NCBI GenBank assembly: GCA_016787645.1
Contig: JAEUUF010000013.1
Coordinates: 682,001-746,000 of the forward strand
Origin: Cyclobacteriaceae bacterium
Lineage (GTDB): Bacteria > Bacteroidota > Bacteroidia > Cytophagales > Cyclobacteriaceae
DNA length: 64,000 bases
Reading direction: 5' to 3'
The notes under the pieces are model-generated. The model ran no database searches, was not told the DNA's origin, and worked only from the letters and a program-made list of their open reading frames with translations. Each line of letters opens with the position of its first letter. Position 1 is the first letter of the stretch. A program made the position numbers and the translations under genes. Of this stretch, positions 34,717 through 42,685 are shown one piece after another.

Positions 34717-36735
34717 CTACCAAACCACAATCCGCTCACTCTCGGGTTTGTACATTTTATCACCCGGCTGGAGATTGAATGCCTTGTAGAACGGAGTGAA
34801 ATTCATCAGGGGTCCGTTCACGCGCCACTTGGCCGGGGCATGCGGATTGGTGTTGACGTACATACGCATGTACGCATCACGGGTCTTTACTCTCCAGATC
34901 CGCGCGATCGAAATAAAGAACCGCTGATCCGGAGTAAACCCATCCAGCCTGGTCGTGTCTTTTCCCTGCTCGGTGAGTTTGAACGCGTCATAGGCAATGG
35001 CCACCCCGGCTATGTCGGCGGTATTTTCTCCAACGGTCAGCGCACCTTTGAGGTGCATGGAATCAAGCACGGTAAAAGCGTTGTATTGATCAATCACCTG
35101 TTGTGTTCTCGCTTTGAATTTTTCATAGTCGGCTTTGGTCCACCAGTCTGTCACGTTGCCGTCCTTGTCGTATTGGGCACCCTGGTCGTCAAACGAGTGC
35201 GTGATCTCATGGCCAATCACCATACCAATACCACCGTAATTAAGCGCATCATCGGCATTCACATCAAAGTACGGGGGCTGAAGGATACCGGCAGGAAATA
35301 CAATCTCGTTGAGCGGCGGGTTGTTGTATGCCGTCACCGTGGGCGGTGTAGTAAGCCACTCGGTCCGGTCAACCGGCTGCCCTACTTTTGCCAGGCTGTA
35401 CTGGTAATCGTTTCGGTTGGCCGACAGCCGGTTTTCAAAATAAGCATCTCGCTTGACCTCTACTTTCGAGTAGTCTCTCCACTTGTCGGGGTAACCAATC
35501 TTTTCCGTGAAGAAGGATAATTTCTCTTTAGCCTTCGCTTTGGTCGAGTCGCTCATCCAATCCAACCGGTCGATACGTGCGGAGAAAGCTTTTTTCAGGT
35601 TGTTGACCAATACCCCCATCCGCTTCTTCGCGTCTTCGGGAAAATATTTCTTCACATACAACTGTGCCAACGCATGCCCGAGGGATCGATCAACAGCCTG
35701 CGTCATTTCTTCGGCGCGCGGCTTCTTCACGGCTTGCCCCGTCAGAATTTTTGAATACTCAAACGAAGCATCCACAAAAGGCTTACTTAGGTAATTGGCA
35801 TAGCTGGTAAGCGCGTTGGCTTTCAGATAGATCTTCCAATTGCCGAGGGGAACGGCTTTCAGCATCACATTCAACTTGTCATAATAAGCCGGTTGCCCCA
35901 CATTGACGGAATCTGCTTTTACGCCCAGTTCATTCAGCAGCATCGTCCAGTTCAGGTTGGTATGCTTCTTTGATAGGGTGGCGACCGCCAACTTATTGTA
36001 GTTCGCCTTCACGTCCCGCAGTTCGATATTGGTCCGGTGGGCGGCGGCCAATTGTTTTTCAATATCATAAGTGATGCCCGCGTTCTTGCTGGCTGCCGCT
36101 GCATCGGTGCCCGTCAATTCAAAGAGGCGGGTAAGGTATTTTTTGTAAGCATTCTGGATAGCGATCGTTGACGAATCGGTCTTGAAGTAATAATCCCTCT
36201 CCGGCAAGCCAATACCAGTTTGGTAGAACTGGGCAATATTGACGGAACTGCGTTTGTCATCCGGGGCCACATAAAGACCGATGATGGAACCGTCCCCTGC
36301 TTTTTGCTCTTCGGCGACTACTTTCAATAAGGAAGGAATATCAGTCACCGCATCGATGCGATCGAGTATAGGCTTGAGCGGTTCGTATCCGCGTTTGTTG
36401 ATGGCAGCCGTATCCATTCCGGATGCGTAAAAATCGCCCACCTGCTGTGCTATGCTTCCCGCCGGGCTTGCCGTTGCCGCCACGCTGTCGAGGATCGCCT
36501 GAAGCCGGATGCGCTGCGGGTAATTCAAGAAAGAGTAAGAACCTACCCCGGTTTGACTGGCCGGTATCTGCGCACTGTCATACCAAATGCCGTTGGCATA
36601 GGTGAAAAAATCATCGCCTGGATTTTTCGTGGCATCGATTCCCGTCAGCACAACGCGCTTTGATTCCGTTTCAGAAGCTTGTTTGCAAGCTCCCGTGAAC
36701 AACAAAGCCAGGGCGAAGTATAATAGTCTTTTCAT
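34717..36735 (-). CDS. M13 family zinc metallopeptidase (neprilysin/PepO-like), lipoprotein
   Basis: 672 residues. The N-terminus (MKRLLYFALALLFTGACKQ) has a lipobox ending in Cys17, so the enzyme is probably anchored in the envelope. The zinc motif HEITH is at about residue 507 (VIGHEITHSFDDQGAQ), the third ligand is in GENTADIAG, and the substrate-binding NAYY-like stretch is AYNNPPLNEIVFPAGILQPP. The C-terminus ends in VVW, as expected for the M13 family. It should degrade peptides in the periplasm. A TACTTTTG box and a heptad array lie just upstream. Confidence 0.95.
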   Translation of the reverse strand: MKRLLYFALALLFTGACKQASETESKRVVLTGIDATKNPGDDFFTYANGIWYDSAQIPASQTGVGSYSFLNYPQRIRLQAILDSVAATASPAGSIAQQVGDFYASGMDTAAINKRGYEPLKPILDRIDAVTDIPSLLKVVAEEQKAGDGSIIGLYVAPDDKRSSVNIAQFYQTGIGLPERDYYFKTDSSTIAIQNAYKKYLTRLFELTGTDAAAASKNAGITYDIEKQLAAAHRTNIELRDVKANYNKLAVATLSKKHTNLNWTMLLNELGVKADSVNVGQPAYYDKLNVMLKAVPLGNWKIYLKANALTSYANYLSKPFVDASFEYSKILTGQAVKKPRAEEMTQAVDRSLGHALAQLYVKKYFPEDAKKRMGVLVNNLKKAFSARIDRLDWMSDSTKAKAKEKLSFFTEKIGYPDKWRDYSKVEVKRDAYFENRLSANRNDYQYSLAKVGQPVDRTEWLTTPPTVTAYNNPPLNEIVFPAGILQPPYFDVNADDALNYGGIGMVIGHEITHSFDDQGAQYDKDGNVTDWWTKADYEKFKARTQQVIDQYNAFTVLDSMHLKGALTVGENTADIAGVAIAYDAFKLTEQGKDTTRLDGFTPDQRFFISIARIWRVKTRDAYMRMYVNTNPHAPAKWRVNGPLMNFTPFYKAFNLQPGDKMYKPESERIVVW

Positions 36736-36780
36736 AGTTTGTGGTTTAGGGATCTTGGTGAAACACCGACCCGTTTACTC

Positions 36781-36788
36781 CAAAAGTA
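36781..36788 (-). promoter_or_regulatory. Candidate -7 box of the M13 peptidase gene
   Basis: TACTTTTG on the minus strand, about 46 nt upstream of the ATG at 36735. The heptad array at 36796-36830 covers the place where the -33 element should be. Confidence 0.45.
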
Positions 36789-36795
36789 AGAAATT

Positions 36796-36830
36796 AGTGG
36801 CTAGTGACTGGTAGCTAGTGGCTAGTTGGG
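36796..36830. repeat. Heptad array, 5 units
   Basis: Five consecutive 7-base words related to AGTGGCT; the first and fourth are identical, the last is AGTTGGG. It lies between divergent genes, directly upstream of the M13 peptidase -7 box. Confidence 0.75.
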
Positions 36831-36834
36831 GAAA

Positions 36835-36848
36835 TGTGATCAATCACA
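36835..36848. promoter_or_regulatory. 14-bp palindrome TGTGATCAATCACA
   Basis: Perfect inverted repeat TGTGAT-CA-ATCACA in the divergent interval between the M13 peptidase and Gfo/Idh/MocA genes. The half-sites resemble CRP/FNR-family half-sites, but the spacing (N4 between TGTGA and TCACA) is shorter than the CRP site (N6). A candidate operator only. Confidence 0.35.
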
Positions 36849-36985
36849 AAGTAGTTGTACCCATCAAGGGGTCAGGGGTGTGAGGAACGTGACCAGTTCA
36901 GGTTCAGTTGCGGAAGCAGTGGGCAACTCAAAAGGGCAGCGCCAACTAGTCGTTGAACCTGTTATCTTAGACGAGGAAACCACTC

Positions 36986-38071
36986 ATGAAAAAATTCTTC
37001 TTTCTCCTCAGCCTTGTGTACTCCCTTTCCTATTCCCAACCCAAACCTTTTCCCATCGCCATCGCCGGGCTTACCCACACCCATGTGCACTGGCTCCTGG
37101 GCCGGGCGGATGATGGAGATATTGAAATTGTGGGCATCGCAGAACCCAACCGGGAGTTGGCCGAGCGATACCTGAAACAATACAAACTTCCACTTTCCCT
37201 ATTGTATCCTTCGCTGGAGGAAATGCTTAAACACACCAGGCCCGCAGCGGTCGCTGCGTTCGGAAGCATATTCGAACACCTTGAAGTTGTGAAGCAATGC
37301 GCCGAAAAAAATATTCATGTGATGGTGGAAAAGCCGCTGGCGGTTAGTCTCGATCATGCACGTCAAATCGAAGCGCTGGCAAAAAAGCACGGCATTCATG
37401 TGCTTACCAATTATGAAACCACCTGGTACGCGAGCAACTACGCCGCCCGTGAACAACTGAAAAACCTCGGGCCGATTCGCAAGATCGTCGCCCACCACGG
37501 CCACCAAGGACCCAAGGAAATCGGCGTCAACCGCGAATTCCTCGATTGGCTTACCGACCCGGTCGCCAACGGTGGCGGCGCCCTGATGGATTTCGGATGT
37601 TACGGTGCCAACCTGATGACGTGGCTCATGAATGGCGAACGACCTCTTTCGGTGACAGCGGTCACCCAACACTTCAAACCGGACGTGTATCCCAAAGTTG
37701 AAGATGAAGCAACATTAATCCTGACTTACCCAAAAGCCCAGGGAATCATCCAGGCATCCTGGAACTGGCCTTACAACCGAAAAGACCTGGAAGTCTATGG
37801 ACTTACCGGCTACGTAATCGCCGATCGAAATGGAATCAAACTGAAAGCATCCAAAGACCAACCGGAGGAAATGAAAACAGTGCCCTCCTTGGCGAGTCCA
37901 GTTCACGACCCCTTCGCCTACCTCGCGGCTGTTGTCCGAGGAGAGATCATCATGACACCTACCGATCTATCTTCTTTACCCAACAACATGATCGTCGTGG
38001 AAATCCTGGAGGCTGGGAAAGAGAGCGCCCGATCAGGCAAGACCATTTACCTCGGTAAAACTACAAAGTAA
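36986..38071 (+). CDS. Exported Gfo/Idh/MocA-type oxidoreductase
   Basis: 361 residues with an N-terminal Sec-type signal (MKKFFFLLSLVYSLSYSQ). The Gfo/Idh/MocA fold is supported by the EKP motif (MVEKPLAVSLDHARQIEAL), GGGALMDFGCYG before the C-terminal sheet domain, and total length. The N-terminal dinucleotide loop reads IAIAGLTHTHVHWLLGR, lacking a clean GxGxxG. Enzymes of this family act on sugars and sugar derivatives; export is usually by Tat with bound NAD, so a Sec-type signal plus a degenerate loop raises doubt about redox activity. Substrate unknown. Confidence 0.88.
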   Translation: MKKFFFLLSLVYSLSYSQPKPFPIAIAGLTHTHVHWLLGRADDGDIEIVGIAEPNRELAERYLKQYKLPLSLLYPSLEEMLKHTRPAAVAAFGSIFEHLEVVKQCAEKNIHVMVEKPLAVSLDHARQIEALAKKHGIHVLTNYETTWYASNYAAREQLKNLGPIRKIVAHHGHQGPKEIGVNREFLDWLTDPVANGGGALMDFGCYGANLMTWLMNGERPLSVTAVTQHFKPDVYPKVEDEATLILTYPKAQGIIQASWNWPYNRKDLEVYGLTGYVIADRNGIKLKASKDQPEEMKTVPSLASPVHDPFAYLAAVVRGEIIMTPTDLSSLPNNMIVVEILEAGKESARSGKTIYLGKTTK

Positions 38072-38088
38072 CCGAAGCACTCCTACCT

Positions 38089-38144
38089 CCCCTCTCCGTC
38101 TTACGGAGAGGGGCCGGGGTGAGGCGTGTCACCCCGGAGAGACT
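38089..38144. repeat. Palindromic element, copy 1 (tandem hairpins)
   Basis: Two adjacent hairpins: CCCCTCTCCGT/ACGGAGAGGGG with a CTT loop (38089-38113), then GGGGTGA/TCACCCC. The copy ends with CACCCCGGAGAGACTC, nearly identical to the last part of the tRNA-Lys gene 140 nt downstream. A second copy lies at 38243. Confidence 0.75.
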
Positions 38145-38242
38145 CCCCGACAAACTGTTTCAATCGAAGAGCCGATTCATTCAACACGGTCAGAGTTTCA
38201 AATCAGCCGTCCCCCAAATAAAGGGCATCACCATCTCCTCCC

Positions 38243-38300
38243 TCTCCTCTCCGTCTCACGGAGAGGGGCCGGGGGTGAGGTGGTGACCCCGGAGAGACTC
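38243..38300. repeat. Palindromic element, copy 2, running into tRNA-Lys
   Basis: Imperfect direct repeat of 38089-38144: hairpin CCTCTCCGT/ACGGAGAGG (CTC loop), then GGGGGTGAGG and GACCCCGGAGAGACTC, the latter being the tRNA-Lys 3' part. The two copies differ at a handful of positions. Confidence 0.75.
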
Positions 38301-38356
38301 GAACTCTCGACCCGTTGATTAAGAGTCAACTGCTCTACCAACTGAGCTACGGAGTC
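38281..38356 (-). tRNA. tRNA-Lys (anticodon CTT)
   Basis: Minus-strand cloverleaf: acceptor GACTCCG/CGGGGTC, D arm GCTC-AGTTGGTA-GAGC, anticodon stem GTTGA/TCAAC with loop CTCTTAA (anticodon CTT, lysine AAG), and T arm with GTTCGAGTC. The 3' CCA is encoded (38281-38283), unlike the tRNA-Pro in this window. Confidence 0.95.
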
Positions 38357-38361
38357 TAATA

Positions 38362-38997
38362 CTATTTTTTCTTGTTGGCCTTCAAATCCCTGAAGAACCT
38401 TGCCCAGTTGAACGGGTTCAGGAACGGGTTAGTAATACCCATTTGCTTGTTGTAGATGGTGCTGTTGTACTGCTCCATGTAGTAACGGTAGTTCAGGTTC
38501 CCATCCATCGGTGTGGTGCGCATCATCAGCGCCATCAGCTCAGCATTCAGGTTGCGACGGTCAATGCCATTGTCCATTGGCACATTAAGCGCCAGCACCG
38601 CCTGCTTAAACACTTCCTCGGTCGGGAACGGGAGGATGGTAACCTCGCGCAAAAATGTATTGTCCGTACTCATCTCCACCACGATGGTGAGAAAATCCTC
38701 AGGCAGGTTGGGAACGATATAATGTTGCCGGATATATCCAACGGCGCTAATCACCAGGCTGTCGCCCGGAAGCACCGGCATAGAAAAGAAACCGGTCGGA
38801 TTGGTGCTCGTGCCCCGACCCGCTTTGGGAACGTAAACGTGCACACCGGGAAGACCGCTCACGCTGTCCTCACCGAGCACAATGCCTGACAATTGAATAA
38901 GGTGTCGCCTGCTGACTTGCGCACGAGCCTCCAAACTGGAGAAAAGGCCACCCGCAATACCTGCCACCACCAAAACGTACGCGAACTTACGCATCAT
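38362..38997 (-). CDS. Exported carboxypeptidase-regulatory-like (CarbopepD_reg) domain protein
   Basis: 211 residues. A signal peptide (about 1-27, ending EARAQ) is followed by a CarboxypepD_reg-like beta-sandwich (about 33-115; LSGIVLGEDSVSGLPGVHVYVPKAGRGTSTNPTGFFSMPV, then LVISAVGYI) as found at the N-terminus of SusC/TonB-dependent receptors, but no plug or barrel follows. The C-terminal 95 residues are helical and basic (RDLKANKKK end). In Bacteroidota stand-alone proteins of this type are common; function unknown. The gene ends 6 nt before the tRNA-Lys. Confidence 0.85.
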   Translation of the reverse strand: MMRKFAYVLVVAGIAGGLFSSLEARAQVSRRHLIQLSGIVLGEDSVSGLPGVHVYVPKAGRGTSTNPTGFFSMPVLPGDSLVISAVGYIRQHYIVPNLPEDFLTIVVEMSTDNTFLREVTILPFPTEEVFKQAVLALNVPMDNGIDRRNLNAELMALMMRTTPMDGNLNYRYYMEQYNSTIYNKQMGITNPFLNPFNWARFFRDLKANKKK

Positions 38998-39093
38998 TAG
39001 AAAAGAGGCTTCAAAGATAGGGAGAAGCCCACGATCTGCCTAACGTGGAATACGTCAAATCCTTTTTGAGTAATTTCGCCGCACCCATTCAGC

Positions 39094-39489
39094 GTGCGGC
39101 TTAAACACTTCAACATCGACCTTGGTGCGCAGATCTTTCTCGCCTGTTCCGATACCTCCCGGCTTCGGATCCTGCACCTCATCATGACCAACGGGGAGAT
39201 GTGCATCAGTGACCTTGAGCGTATCCTGGAATTCACACAGGCCAAGACCTCCCGCCACCTGATCTATCTTAAAAACTCAGGTATCCTGGCCTCCCGTAAA
39301 CATAACCAGTGGGTGTTTTACCAGGTAAAAGAGGAAGTATCGGACATCCTGAAGCAGATGCTGGAATTCGTCAAACGCGACCCGCTGCTGCAAAAGGATC
39401 TCCAGATTTTTCAAACCCTGTTCAGCAACCGCGAACTGGCGCTGAACAAATTCAAGATGCAGCCACTCGGCTATCGCGCCCCGCAATGA
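39094..39489 (+). CDS. ArsR family winged-helix regulator
   Basis: 131 residues from a GTG start at 39094. The ArsR-type winged helix is clear: SDTSRLRILHLIMTNGEMCISDLERILEFTQAKTSRHLIYLKNSGILASRKHNQWVFYQV. No metal-binding Cys pair like ArsR ELCVCDL is present (MCISDL has one Cys), so metal sensing is doubtful. A near-consensus -7 box (TAATTTCG at 39071) is close upstream. It overlaps the HAD gene by ATGA. Confidence 0.93.
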   Translation: MRLKHFNIDLGAQIFLACSDTSRLRILHLIMTNGEMCISDLERILEFTQAKTSRHLIYLKNSGILASRKHNQWVFYQVKEEVSDILKQMLEFVKRDPLLQKDLQIFQTLFSNRELALNKFKMQPLGYRAPQ

Positions 39490-40181
39490 AACCTTATTCC
39501 TGCGTACTTTTTGATCTCGACCACACACTTTGGGACTACGAGACCAACGCCGAAGAAACTTTGAAAGAACTTTTCGCCCGTTACGATATGGAGCGTCGTG
39601 GCGTCACCAGCTTTCGCTTCTTCCTGGAAACCTTCCGACGCATCAATGTGGAATTGTGGGACCGGTATGATCGCGGACTCATCGGCCAGGACGTCATCCG
39701 CAATGAGCGCTTTGCACGGGTCTTCCGCGACACCGGAGTGGAAGACACTCGAACCGCCCTGGAGTTTTCAACCGAATACCTGCGCGAACTTCCCCGGAAA
39801 AAGCACCTACTCCCCCATGCTCGCGAAGTCCTGGAGTATTTGCATCCACGCTACCCGATGACCATCGTCACCAACGGGTTCGATGAAATCCAGGCTACCA
39901 AGATTGAGTCAGCCGGCATCAGCCATTACTTTCGTCATGTTGTCACGTCACAACGCGCAGGAAGCAAAAAGCCGTCCCGCAAGATCTTTGAGTTTGCCCT
40001 CGAACAGACCGGCCATGCCCCTGAATCTGCCGTAATGATCGGCGATAACCTGCAGACCGACATTGCCGGCGCCAAGGGTGCAGGCATTGATACCATCTTT
40101 TACAACCCTGCGCGGTTGCTCCATGAGTCGGCAGTCACGCACGAAATCGCTGCTTTGCTTGAATTGAAATCCCTGCTCTGA
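39486..40181 (+). CDS. HAD-superfamily noncanonical pyrimidine nucleotidase (YjjG-like)
   Basis: 231 residues from the ATG at 39486, coupled to the ArsR stop (ATGA). HAD motif I is VLFDLDHTLWD, motif II lies in TIVTNGFDEIQ, and motif IV is MIGDNLQTDIAGAKGAG. The LWDYETN region and length match YjjG-type 5'-nucleotidases that hydrolyse non-canonical pyrimidine monophosphates. Family level is certain, substrate inferred. Cytoplasmic. Confidence 0.9.
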   Translation: MKPYSCVLFDLDHTLWDYETNAEETLKELFARYDMERRGVTSFRFFLETFRRINVELWDRYDRGLIGQDVIRNERFARVFRDTGVEDTRTALEFSTEYLRELPRKKHLLPHAREVLEYLHPRYPMTIVTNGFDEIQATKIESAGISHYFRHVVTSQRAGSKKPSRKIFEFALEQTGHAPESAVMIGDNLQTDIAGAKGAGIDTIFYNPARLLHESAVTHEIAALLELKSLL

Positions 40182-40199
40182 GGGCACAGGTGTTTTTCG

Positions 40200-40207
40200 T
40201 ACTTTTG
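40200..40207 (+). promoter_or_regulatory. Candidate -7 box of pruA
   Basis: TACTTTTG, 21 nt upstream of the ATG at 40229. No clear -33 element. Confidence 0.45.
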
Positions 40208-40228
40208 GGCCTCCAAAATTCACACACC

Positions 40229-41860
40229 ATGTCTACCGGATTCTTCCACATTCCCATACCGAAAAACGAACCTGTACTTTCTTATGCCCCGGGCACCAAG
40301 GAGCGCGCGGCGCTGAAAAAAGCCATAGAGGAAGCCCGCAATACGAAACTCGATATCCCGATGTACATCGGCGGTGAGGAAGTGCGGTCGGGAAAGACCA
40401 AGAACATCGCTCCTCCCCACGACCACAAGCATATCCTTGGTCATTTCCACGAAGGTGACAAGGGCCATGTCGAGCAAGCCATCCAGGCGGCGCTCAACGC
40501 AAAAGAACTTTGGGCCAATTTGTCCTGGGAGAATCGCGCCAGCATCTTCCTCAAGGCCGCAGACCTTCTCGCCGGTCCGTATCGCTATAAGATGAACGCC
40601 GCCACCATGCTCGGGCAATCGAAGAACGCTTTCCAGGCCGAAATCGACTCCGCGTGCGAGCTCATCGACTTCCTGCGGTTCAATGTGTATTTCATGGGTC
40701 AGATCTATAGCGAACAGCCAGAGTCTTCCGCTGGCATCTGGAACCGCATGGAGTATCGCCCGCTGGAGGGATTCCTCTTTGCACTCACGCCATTCAACTT
40801 CACGGCGATCGGCGGTAACCTTCCCACCAGCATGGCCATGATGGGCAATACGGTGGTGTGGAAACCGGCGAACACCCAAGTGTATTCAGCCAGCGTGTTC
40901 ATGCAAATCCTGCGCGAGGCCGGGCTCCCGGACGGCGTAATCAACCTCGTCTATGTAAGTGGACCAAACGCAGGTGATGTCATCTTCAATCACCGCGACT
41001 TCGCCGGCATCCAGTTCACGGGAAGCACCGGCGTATTCCAGGGTATGTGGAAAACCATCGGCGCCAACATTGCCAAATACAAGAGTTATCCCCGCATCGT
41101 GGGCGAAACAGGCGGAAAAGATTTTGTAGTCGCTCACAAGAGCGCAGACCCTAAAGTGGTCGCTACGGCGCTCTCCCGCGGAGCATTCGAGTTCCAGGGA
41201 CAGAAGTGCTCCGCCGCTTCGCGGGCGTACATCCCTTCCAACTTGTGGGAAAATGTGAAAGCACAGTTGGTGGCCGACTTGAAGAGCTTCAAGATGGGCG
41301 GCACTGAAGACTTTGGCAACTTCATCAACGCAGTGATCGACGAGAAAGCCTTTGACTCCATCGCCGGTTACATTGACAAAGCCAGGCAGAACTCGATGAA
41401 CGAAATCATCGCAGGCGGGAAGTACGACAAGTCCAAGGGATATTTCATTGAACCCACCATCATCCTCACGAAGGATCCCTCCTCCATCACCATGTGCGAA
41501 GAGATCTTTGGACCGGTACTGACGATATATGTGTACCATGAAGAGAACTTCGAGCAAACGCTTGAACTCGTGGATCAAACTTCTCCTTACGCATTGACCG
41601 GGTCCATCATCGCGAAAGACCGTTATGCGGTTGAAATGGCCACACGGAAACTGGTGAACGCTGCCGGCAACTTTTACATCAACGATAAACCTACGGGTGC
41701 CGTCGTGGGACAACAGCCCTTCGGTGGCGCCCGCGGTTCCGGCACCAATGACAAGGCTGGTGCAAAAGCCAACCTGATGCGGTGGGTGTCGATGCGAACC
41801 ATCAAGGAGACGTTTGTGTCGCCGACGGATTACCGATATCCATTCCTGGAGAAGGAATAG
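40229..41860 (+). CDS. pruA: L-glutamate gamma-semialdehyde (1-pyrroline-5-carboxylate) dehydrogenase
   Basis: 543 residues from the ATG at 40229; the open frame extends 13 codons upstream but the family starts at MSTGFFHIPIPKNEPVLSYAPGTKER. It oxidises glutamate semialdehyde to glutamate with NAD in proline catabolism. Motifs: FALTPFNFTAIGGNL and NTVVWKPANT (NAD site), catalytic Glu in RIVGETGGKDFVV, catalytic Cys in FQGQKCSAASR, and C-terminal GQQPFGGARGSGTNDK. It is the stand-alone single-domain form. A telomere-like heptad array starts exactly after its stop codon. Confidence 0.96.
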   Translation: MSTGFFHIPIPKNEPVLSYAPGTKERAALKKAIEEARNTKLDIPMYIGGEEVRSGKTKNIAPPHDHKHILGHFHEGDKGHVEQAIQAALNAKELWANLSWENRASIFLKAADLLAGPYRYKMNAATMLGQSKNAFQAEIDSACELIDFLRFNVYFMGQIYSEQPESSAGIWNRMEYRPLEGFLFALTPFNFTAIGGNLPTSMAMMGNTVVWKPANTQVYSASVFMQILREAGLPDGVINLVYVSGPNAGDVIFNHRDFAGIQFTGSTGVFQGMWKTIGANIAKYKSYPRIVGETGGKDFVVAHKSADPKVVATALSRGAFEFQGQKCSAASRAYIPSNLWENVKAQLVADLKSFKMGGTEDFGNFINAVIDEKAFDSIAGYIDKARQNSMNEIIAGGKYDKSKGYFIEPTIILTKDPSSITMCEEIFGPVLTIYVYHEENFEQTLELVDQTSPYALTGSIIAKDRYAVEMATRKLVNAAGNFYINDKPTGAVVGQQPFGGARGSGTNDKAGAKANLMRWVSMRTIKETFVSPTDYRYPFLEKE

Positions 41861-41902
41861 GGATCGGGGATTAGGGGTTAGGGTTTAGGGGCGAGGGATC
41901 AG
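41861..41902. repeat. Heptad array, 6 units (GGRTTAG-like)
   Basis: Six consecutive 7-base words related to GGATTAG or GGGTTAG begin on the base after the pruA stop codon. It looks telomere-like but is short and interstitial; it belongs to the window-wide heptad set. Confidence 0.8.
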
Positions 41903-41927
41903 TGTTTCTCATTAATGATATGGAAAA

Positions 41928-42497
41928 ATGAATACCACGAAATATCTCGTCTTCATTGTTCTGTGCTCCTGTACATTGAGTGTCTCAGACAAGGAGAAGG
42001 GAAATAATTCAACTACTGAGTTATATTCCTATGATGTCGAGCAGCGCATCAAGGATCTCGAAATTGACCTGGTGGCACCGACTATTCCCCCGGGCGTGAA
42101 ACTCGTCACCGCGGTACGAACGGGGAACCTCGTTTACCTGTCGGGCAATGGACCACTGCCGGCCGGCAACCGCAAAGGCTATTATGGCAAAGTGGGCAAA
42201 GATCTTACCGTCGATGAAGGCTATGAAGCGGCACGCTCCACGGGCATCAGCCTGCTGAAAGTTTTGCAGGATGAAATCGGCGACCTCAACAAAGTGGTGC
42301 GCATTGTCAAAGTGCTCGGCATGGTGAACTGCGAACCCACCTTCACGGAACAGCCGCAAGTCATCAACGGTTTTTCTGAATTGATGATTGAAGTCTTTGG
42401 TGACCGCGGCAAACATGCGCGCTCCGCGGTGGGCATGACCTCGCTTCCCTGGAACCTCGCGTGCGAGGTGGAGATGATCGTGGAAGTGCAGGATTGA
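41928..42497 (+). CDS. RidA family protein with export/lipoprotein signal
   Basis: 189 residues. The N-terminus (MNTTKYLVFIVLCSCTLSV) looks like a lipoprotein signal with Cys15 as candidate lipidation site. The remainder is a RidA/YjgF domain: GNLVYLSGNGPLPAG, LLKVLQDEIGDLNKVVRIVKVLGMV, and HARSAVGMTSLPWNLACEVEMIVEV. The Arg that binds substrate carboxylates (in ARSAVG) is present. RidA proteins detoxify reactive enamines in the cytoplasm; an exported copy is unusual. Confidence 0.9.
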   Translation: MNTTKYLVFIVLCSCTLSVSDKEKGNNSTTELYSYDVEQRIKDLEIDLVAPTIPPGVKLVTAVRTGNLVYLSGNGPLPAGNRKGYYGKVGKDLTVDEGYEAARSTGISLLKVLQDEIGDLNKVVRIVKVLGMVNCEPTFTEQPQVINGFSELMIEVFGDRGKHARSAVGMTSLPWNLACEVEMIVEVQD

Positions 42498-42552
42498 CGC
42501 TGTGTTGTCACCTGCGCCTGGCTCCAACTGACCGCAATCGGAGAAATAGTCG

Positions 42553-42560
42553 TACCTTTG
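42553..42560 (+). promoter_or_regulatory. Candidate -7 box of the DEAD-box helicase gene
   Basis: TACCTTTG, 125 nt upstream of the ATG at 42686, implying a leader of roughly 120 nt. No consensus -33 found. Confidence 0.45.
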
Positions 42561-42685
42561 TGCTTTCGACCTCCAAATTCCCGTTTAAAAGGCATTTGCA
42601 TTGCCAGCAGAGCCCCAGCGTTGAGCCAAGAGGCACATTTATTCAACCATTTTTTGGCGACTCTCGCTGAACAAAAACACACTTC

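Noticed and set aside
39309-39485. Extended N-terminus of the HAD nucleotidase
   Set aside because: It lies out of frame inside the ArsR coding region; HAD motif I starts right after the ATG at 39486.
41861-41902. Telomere or chromosome-end repeat
   Set aside because: Only six units, interstitial between two ordinary genes; the same 7-base period with other words occurs elsewhere in the window.
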